NCBI GenBank assembly: GCA_003586115.2
Contig: QVOM02000023.1
Location: 3,723,284 to 3,787,283, forward strand
Reading direction: 5' to 3'
DNA: 64,000 bases
DNA from: Salvator merianae
Taxonomy: Eukaryota > Chordata > Lepidosauria > Squamata > Teiidae
Shown: one piece after another, positions 10,580 through 22,546 of the stretch
Layout of the letters: each line of letters begins with the position of its first letter
Numbering within the stretch: position 1 is the stretch's first letter
Made by a program: the position numbers and the translations under genes
Notes under the pieces: generated by a model
The model's input: only the letters and a program-made list of their open reading frames with translations
Told to the model about the DNA's origin: nothing
Databases searched by the model: none

Positions 10580-11849
10580 TTGGAGTTTCTTTGACATCTG
10601 TTGAACTTTTTGTAAATACTTCCTGGAATATGAGCACATACAGAATTAAAAGCTACACTGTCTCTGTTGTAGCAGTTTCACATTTTACCCAGCTGCTGCT
10701 GGGTGGATATATATCTATTGTTTAATCAAGATATAATAAAGACAAACAAATTCAAGCCTCATCAGTATTGTGGTGGTATCTAAGGAACGATAGTAGCTTT
10801 TTTTTAAAAAAAAAGTGGAAAGCAAGGTTGAATTCAAAAAGTTTTGGATTCAGAAAGAAATACCTGGTTGACCCTCTTCTTTTCAGTCTGCAGGGTAAAG
10901 TGTAGGTCCAAGCCTATATGGCAGATAATTCTTCAAGGGTGGCAGAACTTTAGAAAATATGCTTGTGATCACTATCACTGATCCATTAAATGTCTAACTT
11001 TGCTGTTTAGCTAAATACTGGCTTATTAAAATAAACAGTGCGTACTATGCTGATAGGATTGCTATTGCAAATCTAAAAATACTTTCTCCTAGAGGTGGGC
11101 CAGGATAGTTATCTTGGATTGGTATGATCACTGAAGAGGAGAATTGCAGCGGAATGCAAGTTCCCGTATCCACCAACTAACAGGGTTGATGCAGTGGGTT
11201 TCTCCCCCTGATGGCATCTTCTTTGGCAGTGGGTGATCCTGGGCAAAACTGGAAACCTTCTAAGTAACCCAGGGGAATGCCTGCTTTCTATAGAATGCCA
11301 GCATTTCCCAGAACTGCCAGACTCGGTGCAGGTTCCTCTGGCACAGTGCCAGATTAAACTTCCTGGAGCTGGTCACACCTACCCTTTTCTTTTGCTTTTG
11401 TTCACATGCACAGGGAGTTTCTGGAAATTCAATCCAGCACTGTGACAGAGGAGCCCTGCCAAATGCCCAGGAACATGCCAGAATGTTATAGTGCAGGATC
11501 TTCCCACACTATTTTTAATTCAATTTTTGAGAGGCATAAACTTGTGGCGTTGGGGCTGTCTGCCAGTCTCGCTACAATGCTGACTGGTTGTCGGTAATTT
11601 TTAACAACTCTGGCAGCCGCCCAGGGCATTCTGGAGGTGAGAAGGACGTAAGGCTGCAAAGCGGTGGACCATGCCACATCCAAGACTGGCTGGACAAACT
11701 GTCACTGAGAATGGTCCCTGTGGGTGATGGAAGCTTGGATTCTGCAAAAGCTGCATTGACGTTTCTCCTGCTGGGAGTCTGAATGTTTGGGCACAGTGCG
11801 AATCTGTGATTTGGGTGACCGCAGTGGAATTGGGAAGAATGTTCTGCTG

Positions 11850-11940
11850 CAGGTGGTAACAAAGTGTTTGAGCATCTTCTGCTTCACACTCGGAAGGTCC
11901 CACGTTCAAGGCCCGCCATCTCCCCGGAAGAAGGAAATGC
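11850..11940 (+). mobile_element. tRNA-derived SINE fragment
   Basis: It contains a tRNA-like B-box region (GGAAGGTCCCACGTTCAAGGC) without an intact A box or acceptor stem. I take it as a decayed SINE head and not a tRNA gene. Confidence 0.4.
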
Positions 11941-12239
11941 TTGTTATGGTACAGTTGGTGGCCATCAAAGGCCACGAAAGGCACCAGTGGTAGTCACCCT
12001 CCAGGCTGACAAAGGTTGTACTAGTTTGGCTGCTCCCCCCAAAAGACCAGGGTGCCTCAGGATTGGCTCCTCTCTGGGGGCAGCTCCACAAATGGTACGG
12101 GGCAGTGTAGCCTTACTGTCTGCATACTGTAACCGTGAAACGGGTGCAGTTTATCCTCCCCCCTGTTTTTAAATACACCTAGGTTTCTGTTAAGAAGATT
12201 TCATTCTTTTTCAGAGATCCACAGCACACAGTGAAATAA

Positions 12240-12310
12240 CAAAATGCTTGAGAGGGAAAGGGATCTTAAAGATCATCTCTTCTAATTCCCTGCTCAGTGA
12301 GGTCTCTTAG
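12240..12310 (-). mobile_element. CR1-like 3' scrap
   Basis: A short stretch (GGGATCTTAAAGATCATCTC then TTCCCTGCTCAG) resembles the CR1 3' module reading left. It is too short and diverged for a firm call. Confidence 0.35.
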
Positions 12311-13854
12311 ACCATCTGGCCTCCAGAAAGTGGGAACCCAAAGGTAAGGCTGACTACTTCACTGCTTCACGGACAGGATGGTTCTCCTAATGCCTGGCAG
12401 GGGATTCCAACCTGGTGCCCAAGGGCACCTGGTGCCCCTGGAAGCTTCTTTTAGCACCCTCAAAGCCTAGTTGGGAAGAGGCATTTGGAGGAGATTGGGT
12501 CTCTAATAGAGACTCCAACATCCCAGCGGTGTCCACAGTCCCCCAAAGGCGGGTGGCTGGCATGCAGTAATAAACAAGCAAAACTCTCTGGCACAACTGG
12601 ATTGGCCCTTGATTACATGGATAAAGATCAGGATCCGATTGGTGGTGATTGCAGAGACAGGAACTGTGCTATGCACCTGGGAGCTATCCTTCATTTGAAG
12701 TCATCCGCCCCGGGGAGCAATCATGCCAGAAAAGTGGCAGAGAACAGATGTGCCTTTGGAGGCAGCTTTAGAGGTTTACTCTAAAGCAACTGTGACCGAC
12801 GTGGGGCCTACACTTAGAAGGCCCTGACTTGCATCCTCCAAGCATAGTGGACGCTCCAGAGGACTAGTCAAATTTAGCACGTCAACACATTTTTACAGAT
12901 CTTATATTTTGCCGTTTCTTAGTACATCAGCAATTGCCTGTGGCCAACCAGGTGGGAAAAGGGCAAAGCCATGCTGAAGGAAAAGAATATTACTCTCCTG
13001 TCTCCATTCTCCATCAATTTGAAGACTTAAATACAAACTCTAGGATGCCTTTCTGAAGTATTGCTGGTTCGTGGAATTGTACATCAAACTCGGGTTGTTA
13101 TCTGATCGTTTGTATCTTTTTTCAGCTGATGGAAACAAAGTCACTTTCACACGCCTTCCCAGCTTTCCCCATGTACCCTTCTATATTGATATACATCTTG
13201 CTATTTACTCTAGCTCTGTCGGAGGATGGGGCCATCAGTAGCGCAGCCAGTTCTATAATGCCTAACTCTGGCCTTGTGTACAGACTAGAGGTGGGGCAGG
13301 AACACTAGTGTCCACATGCTACCACCTCCAAACTGCTTTTGAACTGCTTTTTTAATGGGTGTAGATACAGCCCCTGGCCTTTAATGTGGATTAGCGGTGG
13401 GGTGGGAGCACCAGAGTCCACATGCTACCACCTCCAAGTCACTTTTGAGCTGGTTTTATTCATGTGTGCAGAGTATCAGTTTTGTGTATTTTGGCCAGCC
13501 GGATTATTCCAAAGCCCTGTTTCAAGGAGGACAGGGACTCTTTTTTTCCATCCCAGGGCCTCCAAATGTTCCTGAAGAAAAGCTTTCAGCATTTCTGAAA
13601 TACTGAGGCTGGTTGGGAGTTGCAGACCCAGGGAGGCCTGGAGGGTTGTCATCTGAGATCCCTCCGTAATATAGTTAGGATAGGAAACAGGGCGTTAAGT
13701 TATCAAAGGACCGTTTTTTTCTAAGAGGAACAAAAAGAAGCAAAGTCTTAAAATAAATGAGTCTTGCACGTTTACAGCAAATATTTTAGACATTCGCTCT
13801 CCCAACGCCCCAACAAGCAAAATTCTAGGCATTCTAGTCAAATATTTTAAATAT

Positions 13855-13942
13855 GTTTTAATGTTTTGTGCTTTTATTGCATGCTGGGACCTTTGGATGG
13901 TGGGAGGGATAAAACTGGTATAAATAAATAAAGGCTGAAACT
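13855..13942 (+). mobile_element. LINE 3' tail fragment
   Basis: TTTTAATGTTTTGTG...GCTGGGACC...AGGGATAAAACTGG...AAATAAATAAA is the same terminal module as at 23925 and 26255, reading right. Confidence 0.5.
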
Positions 13943-14041
13943 CTACCCAGGAGAACCTGACTTCCACAGTCAGGAACATACACCATCATCCAGGGACTTT
14001 TCCTAGAGTGCCTCTAGATGCGGGTAAAACCCCATGATTTT

Positions 14042-14099
14042 CCTGGGACTATACCGTGAAAAACACACACGTCCATAGCATTCCCAGTATAGTCCCAGG
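14042..14099. repeat. Short inverted repeat
   Basis: Perfect 12-bp arms, CCTGGGACTATA at 14042-14053 and its complement at 14088-14099, around a 34-base loop. Possibly the inner part of an old MITE. Confidence 0.5.
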
Positions 14100-14215
14100 T
14101 TAATGGATAAAAAATCTGATATATCAGTATTAACAGGAAACCCAGCAACGACATGGGATTTCTCGTAAATTCCTTATTACTGTCTGCCGGCTCTTTGCGT
14201 TATTGTTGCGATTCT

Positions 14216-14293
14216 AAAATACCTGGATGCTAGCAAGCATGGGAGAAAAAACAAAGGGAAGTGGGTGGCTGCTTGCTAACATCCTGGTATTTT
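14216..14293. mobile_element. Fold-back element, AAAATACC family
   Basis: Arms at 14216-14238 and 14271-14293 (AAAATACCTGGATGCTAGC on the left) match at 21 of 23 positions. A related left arm recurs at about 17505-17528 (CAAAATACCTGAATGCTAGC), so this is a dispersed family. Confidence 0.55.
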
Positions 14294-15028
14294 GGAACAG
14301 GAACAAGTACGCAAATAGGTGGGAGATAAGGTAATCCTGGGATTGTCCCCATCCGGCAGTGGCAACAAGAGGCAAATGTGGGATCAAAGAAGATCCCAAT
14401 ATTTTCTCTTGCCATCTAGGGAATCACTCAGCATTTAGCGTGCTTATTTTATCTATTTAGTTGCCATCCTCCCTGTACCAATTATTCCCAAGAAGTTCAA
14501 AGTGTGGATCACTATATCTGCCTCCAACCCATTATCGTGTTGCTACCATCGTAGGAAGTAGGTTAGGCTGAGATAGAGCGGCTTCCCTGTGACTGTGAAC
14601 TCTACTTTGGGGATATATATGTGCCTGCATGCATATGAGTATAAAATTATGAAATCCGCTGCTTATTTCTATCTGTTGCTCTCATCCAGAAAATATAACA
14701 TAGGGGTCAAGCACAAGAATCTTCTTAACTTCATGATTTTTGCAGCCAAATCCATAATTGCTAATAATTGAAAAGAGCAGAAATTGCTGAATATACAGCA
14801 ATGGTATCAAAAACTTTGGGAGTTTGCAGTGAATGGATTCCTAACCTATCAAGTAAAGATGACTGGTATAACTCCAAAATGGATTTTTCAGGATGTGTGG
14901 TTTCTGTTGTTAGAAAAAAACCCCAATATTACACGACAGTTTTTAAGACTGTTACTCTAAAAGATAAAATTATGGTATAAGGTCAGTCATGCCGGACTTT
15001 GGAACCTAGTTCAGCGTTGGTTGTTTCA

Positions 15029-15687
15029 GGCTACTAGAATGGATGCCTAGGTATCACCTTAAATTGGACAGAGAGACAGGATGCCTCTGGAGGTTGTTTG
15101 CAGGACATCAAGAGCAGGTGAAGATTTTGCCTTTATCTCCTGCTTGAGATGCCCATAAGCAATTGGTGGGCCACTGTCTGGGACAGGATGCTGGACTAGA
15201 TGGGCTGTGGCCTGATTCAGCAGGGCTCCTCTGAATTCATGGAGGACAGGTATGTCCATGGCTACTAGAATAGATGCCCAGGGAGTGCCTCCAGGGTGGA
15301 GAGACAGGCAGGATGCCTCTCAAGGCCATTTGCAGGGAGTGAAGAGCAGATGAAGGTTTTCCCTTCATCTTCTGCTTGAGATGCCCAGAAGCAATTGGTG
15401 GGCCACTGTGTGAGTTGGGATGCTGGACTAGATGGACTGTGGCCTGATCCAGCAGGGCTCTTCTCATGCTCTTACCTAGAAAGGATGCCTAGGTACCACT
15501 TCCAGGTTGGAGAGCCAGGCAGGATCCCTCTAAAGGCCAATTGTAGGGAGTTGAGAGCAGGTGAAGGTTTTGCCTCCATCTTCTGCTTGAGATGCCCAGA
15601 AGCAATTGGTGGGCCACTGTGTGAGTTGGGATGCTGGACTAGATGGACTGTGGCCTGGTCCAGCAGGGCTCCTCTTATGTTCTTATG
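15029..15687 (+). mobile_element. Three tandem L3/CR1-clade LINE tails
   Basis: Three successive units of about 210-230 bp each run from GCTACTAGAATGGATGCC through GCCCAGAAGCAATTGGTGGG and GGATGCTGGACTAGATGG to CAGCAGGGCTC...CTTATG. The repeat resembles the reptile 'ACATAAGAA...GGATCAGGCC' LINE 3' end read in the opposite sense. Units start near 15030, 15262 and 15473. No coding function remains. Confidence 0.75.
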
Positions 15688-16741
15688 GGAGTAGGGAGGG
15701 CTAGGGATATTACTGAATTCAAAATGGTTTGTTGTATTTTTCAGGACAATGAAGCTTTCATGAAATAATAGTAACAATATTAAAAAAAAACACCCTATAA
15801 TAACTGCTAATTTTAACAATAACAAAATAATCTGGAATCTGAGTTTCTCTAGTTCTGACACTCTTTAACAATTGCAACATTTTTTCTTTCAGGATTCTTC
15901 CATGAAAACTCTTCAAAATTGGAAGGTAGTGATTATAAAATTTCAGGAATATGTTTAAGAGCAGTGTTAAGACAAATTAAGTCTAAGTAAATTTTAGGGG
16001 GAAATGGAAATACTTAATCAATTACAATCTTTTAGCACATCCAAGATTTGGCACTGGTTTTGAATAATAATGTTTTCCCCTGTTTCCTGCTTTTGTATTT
16101 AATCCCAACAGGTCACTAGCTATGGAATTAGTTTTATTTTATTTTCAGCAGAATAATCTGAGTGTCATATATGGAATCCATTTATGTTGGTATTTGCCTT
16201 TTTAATTGTGATCTGTATATTGATATAAAGAGTTGGAATCTGGAACAGGGAGAGAAGAAAGCAACTCAGATTCTGAGCCTTCCTGTGATTACCAGAATAA
16301 AACATTTTAAAATGGTTTTTTTCCCTTGTGTATTGAATCTTAAACCACCTTGGGGATTTTTTTTTTTTGAAAGGGGGTATGTAATTATAAATACAAGTAC
16401 AAACCCTGGAACATGTAACAAAATCACTTTTCGGTCTGGTAATCACAGTTTGGATGCAAGGACAGAGACATTAGAAGGCTGGTTGACCAGGAGGGAGGTA
16501 TTTGTGTTTTTAGGATTTAACTGCTAAAGCAAAAGACGGAGTCTGATCTTAAAGACTGCATAGCAGACTCTTCTATCCTCTACAACATCTGAAATCAACA
16601 CCTGTTTCCCCTTCTTGGCTTTTCTGTGCTTCGAGTTTTTTGCAAAGACTGAATTCACACAAAATTTGCTATCCCTTAAAAGGAAGATGCTGGGAGAGTC
16701 TATGCATTCCCTGTTATATCTGTCTATTGATTAATCAAATC

Positions 16742-17075
16742 ATCTTTTTTATCTCACCCTATACCTGAAGGTCTCAGTAAAAACAGAATGGAAAATACAC
16801 ATACTAAAACAGTAACAGAGCCTGGAAGTGGGGAGAGGAAGCTGTTTCTTTCGCTGAAGACAAGGGTAAACAGGTGTGTCTTCACTGCTCTCCTAAAGAT
16901 GTGAAGTGCAGATGCCTGATACACATCAGGGAGGGGGAACTGTTCCATAGTCTGGGGGCCACCACTGAAAAGGCCCTAACCCGGGTGCCCACCCTATTAG
17001 CTACGGAAGGTGGTGGTACAACCAAGAAGATCCCATCTGCAGATCTTAAGGCATGGGCAGGTCAATTTTGGAGAA
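16742..17075 (-). mobile_element. L2-like LINE 3' end
   Basis: The right part matches the block CTGGGGGCCACCACTGAAAAGG shared with 17788 and 31590, which on the - strand encodes the end of a non-LTR reverse transcriptase (PRLWN-like motif in the 17788 copy). The left part is the ATAGGGTGAGATA-type tail. It is 5'-truncated. Confidence 0.65.
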
Positions 17076-17787
17076 GTCTACCAATTTATCCATCATCTGT
17101 CTCTTCATTTGTCCATCCACCTACCAAAAAAGCCCCAAACTTGCGTCTAGGCTGCAAATTCTACAACATCAATTTCCCACCTCTTCTCTGTTGTACTGTT
17201 AGAATGGCTGGTAGTTTGTATATTGGAAATTTTCCCTGTCATGTTAAAAATAAAGTCAGAGGCCATAATTGCAACCATTTTACTGTGCATTGTCATTTTT
17301 TTCTTAAAAAAAAAGATCCACTTGTGGTTTTGTGTTGCTGTGTATGCATAACTGGAGGCTGGGGTCCCTGCATGGTTGCCTCTTTGGATAAGGACCAGCT
17401 CTCAGCCTAGGCTACCCTACCCTACAGGGGTGCTGTGATGATTTTGGACCTGTCCAGACAGTATGAAGAACTGTCAGCTCTCTAAAAAAAATTGCTGGTG
17501 TTCCAAAATACCTGAATGCTAGCAATCATGGGGAAAAAACAAGGGCATGCAGTTTATTTCCAGCTCAGCAGCGAGTTCCTGGATGCAGGATCCATTGCTG
17601 TGATGGCACCGGCTGCATTAGATGCCTGCACTGTGAAGCCTTCTGGGAACATGCTGATGCTTTTTCACCTGGATTTCCCAGCAGTGGCCCAACAGTGCAT
17701 CAAACCTGTCTGCCAGCCCCACCAGGCTGTTAAGAAGATGCTGGCATTTAAACAGGGTCTATTTAAAGGAGTGGAGGAGAATAATTT

Positions 17788-18160
17788 TCTTTATTCATTC
17801 TGATATTTATATCCCACCCTTCAGCCGAACATCCCAGGGCAGGTCACAACATTAATAAAACAAGAGAACCAACACACAAAAAACGCATAATTAAAATATA
17901 ACCCACTCGCCCAGCAGGGCAACATTCAGAGGGAGCTAAACATGAAAGGCCTGAGTGAAGAAATATGTTTTAATGAGGCGCTGAAAACCATATAAGGTTG
18001 ACGTTTGGTGTACCTCTACATTCCAAAGCCTGGGGGCCACCACAAAAAAGGTCCTCTTGCACGCCACCACCCGTTTCATCTCTGAAGGTGGCAAAACTAC
18101 AAGAAGGGCCTCCCCTTGGGAACTTAATGCCAGGGTGGGTCTCCTCCTTGAATTTTTCAG
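17788..18160 (-). mobile_element. L2-like LINE 3' end with ORF relic
   Basis: On the - strand an open frame contains FFVVAPRLWN and then FQRLIKTYFFTQAF, the typical C-terminus of an L2-type non-LTR reverse transcriptase. It ends in the ATCCC/ATAAA-rich tail at 17788-17830. The 5' part is missing. Confidence 0.75.
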
Positions 18161-19282
18161 AAGGAAAAATATAAATGCCATCGGCAGAGAAGGAAATCTC
18201 CCCTGCAACTGAAGCACGACCCATTGCTGTACCTACCCATTAAAGCAAAAAAAAGGCAGTTCTCTGCTCCATGAAGCTTACACTCTCACGTTCCACACAG
18301 GGGAGGGAAATGGAGGCAGGGATCTGTGGTCAGCTCCCTCTACTTGGGAGCAGTTATCGCAGTAGTTATGGACTCTACGTTACTGGCAAAGGATCCCGGG
18401 AGGAAAAAAAAAAAAAGTTAGCAAACAGCTGGCTTAGAGGAGCAGACCGAGGAATATAAGGACACCAATTAAGGCTGTCATATCCCATTGCCAGATCCAG
18501 AAACTGAAGCACATCTGGAATTGGGGGCAACCCTGGCTAAAACTGCCCTCCGAGAAGGGAAAAGGCATTTTGCACCTGGCCCAGGTCTAAGCCCTGAAAC
18601 TTAAAAATGCTCTTTTAGGTTGAACTCCAGATGCCTTTTCAACCACTTGAGAGCGATCATGAGGGCTTGACTTCCTGTAATTTTTTTCTCTCTCCAAAGC
18701 AAAAGAAAAATAAGTTGGTATTGGCTCCCCCACAAATTCTGAAACCTTCTTTTTCCTTCATAGTCTACCTATTTTTCTTCCTAATCTAGGTTGCCCAAAG
18801 CCTCTGCTCCTTCTCCTACATTAAGGGTAGCTTAATGCAGAAGGGCAGCCATGCTAAAGTATCACCACTGGCGCCCGAATGCAGTTGATTAGGAAGGCAC
18901 GTCAGGTGCAAATCCCAGGACTTCAGAAATCTTTTGCCTGGCAGGCAGAACAGAAATTTCAATCACCCTGAAACCTGAGGGCTGCCTGGCTGCTTGGACG
19001 CTTCCAGGCAGGTTCCTTGGCAGGGATAAGGAAGAGGACCACCAGACCTTCCCCTGGACAGATGCTGGGGGTAGACCCTGTGACTTCCTGTTTTCTAGGC
19101 TGGGAATTGTTAAGCGGATCCTGGAGGGAACTTTGTAAGCGGGCTACATCTTGCTGGCTTGGTCTACCATAATGGCTGGTTTTGGATGGCATAGGAGGCC
19201 AGCAGAGGACTTTTTGTTGCCAACACACTCATTCTGCCTGCTTTGGTCCCCTTCTCGGTTAACACTGAATCCTGGCCAACTC

Positions 19283-19400
19283 CTGGTTGACTGCATGGGC
19301 ACCTGGAAAGCAGAGGGTTGCTGGTTCGATCCCCAGTCTCTCCCTAGAAGTAGGCAATAGCAAACCACTTCTGTATCTCTGCCAAGAAAACTGCATCAAG
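19283..19400 (+). mobile_element. tRNA-derived SINE, partial
   Basis: TGGAAAGCAGAGGGTTGC then GGTTCGATCCCCAG (a good B box) and CAAACCACTTCTGTATCTC..GCCAAGAAAACTGC match the following SINE copy. The 5' A-box part and the AACAAC tail are missing. Confidence 0.7.
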
Positions 19401-19418
19401 GGGCTCATGGAGTCTGGG

Positions 19419-19585
19419 AGGGGCTGTAGCTCAAAGATAGAGCAAACTGCCTGGAAAGCAGAGGGTGGCCGGTTTGATCCCCAGCCTCTCCCTGGAAGCA
19501 GGCAATGGTAAACCACTTCTGCCAAGAAAACTGCCCACGCGGTCAACCAGGAGTTGGCCATGACTCGGCAGTACCTAACAACAAC
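19419..19585 (+). mobile_element. Sauria-type tRNA-headed SINE
   Basis: It has a near-complete tRNA-like head (GGGGCTGTAGCTCAAAGATAG as A-box region, GGTTTGATCCCCAG as B box), the middle GCAATGGTAAACCACTTCTG..GCCAAGAAAACTG, and a BovB-like tail ending CAGTACCTAACAACAACAC. The structure fits squamate SINEs mobilised by BovB LINEs. A decayed half copy sits directly upstream in the same direction. Confidence 0.8.
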
Positions 19586-20465
19586 ACTCGGACACAGGGA
19601 GCTGTTTGTCAGTGAGCAAAGTGGACTTCCGAAGATGCTTGTCTGCTCCCTGCAGGTGCATAATGGAAAGTGAGAAGAGGTTAGCATGCTATGGAAATCC
19701 AGAGTTCAAAGGCCCTTGCCTCACATGAGTGCGTGAGTTGTGATTTTTACCAATCAATTATCTTAACTGTCGAGCTCTACCAGTCTGCTGTATGGCTGTA
19801 CGCTTAATGCCTGCTTTCTGGATTTTGACAGTGAGTATCTCTCTGGTTTGTGCAACACAGAGCCACTCCTGCTACAACTGGATGTGGTTCTTCTAGGCTC
19901 GGGGAGAAAGCCCTCACGGTTGACCAGGAAACACGAGAAAAGGCCATTCTTTTAGCGACAGCATCTCCTCGAGCATTTCTCATGATTGTAAAAATCCACA
20001 GCCTAGCAGCCTCCAGATGCTGGCACAGAGCAATTCACTCACTGCTGGATGGCGCTGATTGGAGGTGGAAACCAAGAAAATCTGGGCATTAGGCTAAGGA
20101 AGACAGGAAAAATGGATGGAGGGAAATATTCCTTCTTTTTGTTTTGTTTTGTATTGTATTGTAAAACTGCATATGTACAGAAATAATATAAAAAAAATAA
20201 AGTATATATATAAAATAAAAATATATAGTTTCAAAAAAGGTGGAAACTATTACTTAAGCTCTGCTCCCGCTAACCTAGGGTTTCTCCCTCTTTCCTGCCA
20301 TTAAGTTGCCCCTATTCCCTCTCAATCCTCTTTTGCTTCTGTATCTTTTTAAATTGTAAGAATAAGGGCAGAGATTTGGCTAGCATTATATATTGCAAGC
20401 GCCCTTCAGAATCTTCCAACTCAAGGGTGGCATATAGACAAACTGTTCAAATGAAAAAACAAATG

Positions 20466-20918
20466 GAGCAAGTCTAGAGGAGGGCTACCAGAACGGTGAG
20501 TGGTCTGCAAACCATGTCCTATGAGGAACGGTTAAAGGACCTAGGAATGTTTAGCCTGCAGAAGAGAAGACTGAGAGGAGACATGATAGCTGTTTTCAGG
20601 TATCTGAAGGGCTTCACAGTGCAGAAGGATTGGCCCTATTCTCACGTACACAAGAAGGAAGGACTAGAAACGAGATGAAAGTTCAAGAGAGTAGATAGAG
20701 GCTCGATATGAGAAAAAGCTTCCTGACAGTAAGGACGATCAGTCAGTGGAATAGGTTGCCACAGAAGGTGGTGAGCTCTCCTTCGCTGGAGGCCTTCAAG
20801 GAGAGGCTGGACGGATATCTGTCTGGGATGGTTTAGTGGATCCTGCACTGAGCAGGGGGTTGGACTTGAAGACCCTGGAGGTCCCTTCCAACTCTATGAT
20901 TCGATGATTCTATGACCA
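20466..20918 (+). mobile_element. CR1 LINE 3' end
   Basis: About 450 bp of CR1, from the end of the reverse-transcriptase ORF ([20 protein letters not shown], with later frame breaks) through GGTTGCCACAGAAGGTGG and CTTCCAACTCTATGATTC to the ATTCGATGATTCTATGA terminal octamer repeats. It is 5'-truncated and broken by stops. Confidence 0.9.
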
Positions 20919-20925
20919 CATCTAA

Positions 20926-21557
20926 GCAGTTGCTCTCAAATGAGCCACTCTTATAAAGCATGCTGCTTGTAGCTCCGAGGCTGTGTTCAGATATAGCAAA
21001 AGTGACTTGGAGGCACCTCATAGAGACAGTGTGTGCCCCTCGTGTTCTGAAGTCTTCTCTAATCCACCTTTCTAGCATAGAATGTTCATGAGAAAGGGGA
21101 GGGGCAGACTGGTGTGTGAACAATCTCACCTTGAAGCTGTCTCTGAGCCGTCTCAGAGATGCTTTTTTCGGTTGTGTCTGATCACAGCCTCAGTCTGTAT
21201 CAGCTATTCTCTTATTTAATGAAAACACGGAATTCAGCCTCCTGGTCCATCAGAGGCATTTTCTCACGTCATGGCCAGCTAAACTGCCACACAGATCTTC
21301 GCAAACGGTCTGTAAAAGCAGTGTGCTTTGTGGAAGAAACAAGCTACTTTTTGTGGCAACTCCATGGTAAGAAGGGTTCAAAACGAGCTACTGATGAGCT
21401 CGTGTTGTTTTTCTCAGAGGGTATCCTCAGCGCAAAGTGTTAGCACAAACACTCACAAACACACAGCATGGATGTAGAAAATCCATTTGATGACACGCTG
21501 CAAGCCATCAGTTGCTCATAATATCACTTAGTTACCGCCTGAGCCACGTCTACCATT
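20926..21557. other. Unassigned intergenic DNA
   Basis: Unique-looking DNA between the CR1 copy and the candidate URM1 poly(A) site. No gene or clear repeat was recognised. Confidence 0.4.
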
Positions 21558-21563
21558 TTTATT
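21558..21563 (-). terminator. URM1: Candidate URM1 polyadenylation signal
   Basis: TTTATT on the + strand is AATAAA on the - strand. It is the first canonical signal I find downstream of the URM1 stop codon, about 915 bp away. The intervening DNA would be the 3' UTR. A non-canonical signal closer to the stop cannot be excluded. Confidence 0.3.
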
Positions 21564-22477
21564 CCTGATCACCTCAAAATGCCTGGCAGGGCAGGTCATC
21601 CCAGATGCCGTTTTGCACAGGCAGAAACAAAATTAAAACTGAGAAACAACTTCTTGCAAGGCCTCCAAGGTGAATTCCGCGGCTGAGGCAGACCCTCAGA
21701 CGGGTTCTCTTTTGCACTGGATAGAGTTCTGGATTTTCTGCTCCCTGTTTCTTTAAACCATTTTCTAGCAGGACAGAGCATACCATGGTAGCAGACATGG
21801 TCTCACTGAGTTATGCTTGTGTTTTTAAAGAAACGAAAGCAGGTGAGATTTCTTCTTTGTGCCGCAGGCGCTCAAGGCCATCTGTTGAAAGTGACTATTT
21901 TTCAAGCGAAGTCAGCGGCAGGCACAGCACTGAAGTCCAGGTGTGGCAAATGGAGTGGAGATAAGGTGATAAAGCTCCAGCGGACGCTAGCGGGCCTTTC
22001 CGTGAATAGCTCCAGAGGGCTGAAGTCGGATTGAAGGCTTGGATCAGAGGGAAAGTGCTTTCCCTCCTTTGATCCCTGACTTCTCCCTGCTGGCAGGCGA
22101 GAAAGGAAGGGCTGCGAACGTGGAAAGACCTGATCGGTCCAGCCACAACCCGCTCCGCGCTCCAAGCGGCCTGCTTTCAGTCATTTGTTCCACAGTGCAC
22201 ATCTCCTGCGGTTAAGACGAGAGCGACCAAATGGGGAAGCTGTTTCAAGCGCCAGGCAGGACAAAAGAGGCGAGCGCCAAGCCAGAAGGCGGGAGGTGTA
22301 GTGAGTCGAAAGGGCAGGGTTTATAAAGGAAGCGGGAAATAAGAAACTGGATCCAGTTTGATATCTCTTAGCCCATGGTGGAGACAGGGAGGTGGGAACA
22401 TTATTTTTGGCTTCCGATTTCTAGCTTCCCCCCTCCCCTCCAATATTCATTTTGCTTTTTGGCACTTCTTCAGCAGT
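21564..22477 (-). other. URM1: Presumed URM1 3' UTR
   Basis: Unique, moderately GC-rich sequence follows the URM1 stop codon, with no recognised transposon and no coding frame. Its right part begins immediately after the TAG. The 3' limit depends on the candidate poly(A) signal at 21558-21563. Confidence 0.4.
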
Positions 22478-22546
22478 CTAACCCCCATGTAAGGTAGAGA
22501 TGAAAACCACATTATCCTGGTCTTGGAGTTGATAGTCCAGTTCCCC
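22478..22546 (-). CDS. URM1: URM1 coding exon 5 (last)
   Basis: The acceptor is CCCTTCAG ending at 22547. The exon encodes [16 protein letters not shown] then STLHGG and TAG at 22480-22478. The exposed di-glycine is the thiocarboxylation and conjugation site. Starts in phase 0. Confidence 0.97.
   Translation of the reverse strand, partial: GELDYQLQDQDNVVFISTLHGG

Larger units (their letters stand above)
9800..15020. other. Intergenic DNA with small relics
   Basis: No gene was recognised. It holds fold-back elements (10470-10579, 14042-14099, 14216-14293), a CR1-like scrap near 12240-12310, a SINE-like B-box region near 11850-11940, a LINE tail at 13855-13942 and otherwise unassigned DNA. 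Open frames up to ~127 codons overlap on both strands, as expected by chance. Confidence 0.4.

Noticed and set aside
16874..17410. 178-codon + strand frame
   Set aside because: Its first half is antisense to an L2-like LINE 3' end, the rest is unique DNA without domain features.
19419..19500. Possible tRNA gene
   Set aside because: A and B boxes are present but there is no acceptor stem pairing and the segment continues into a BovB-like SINE tail.
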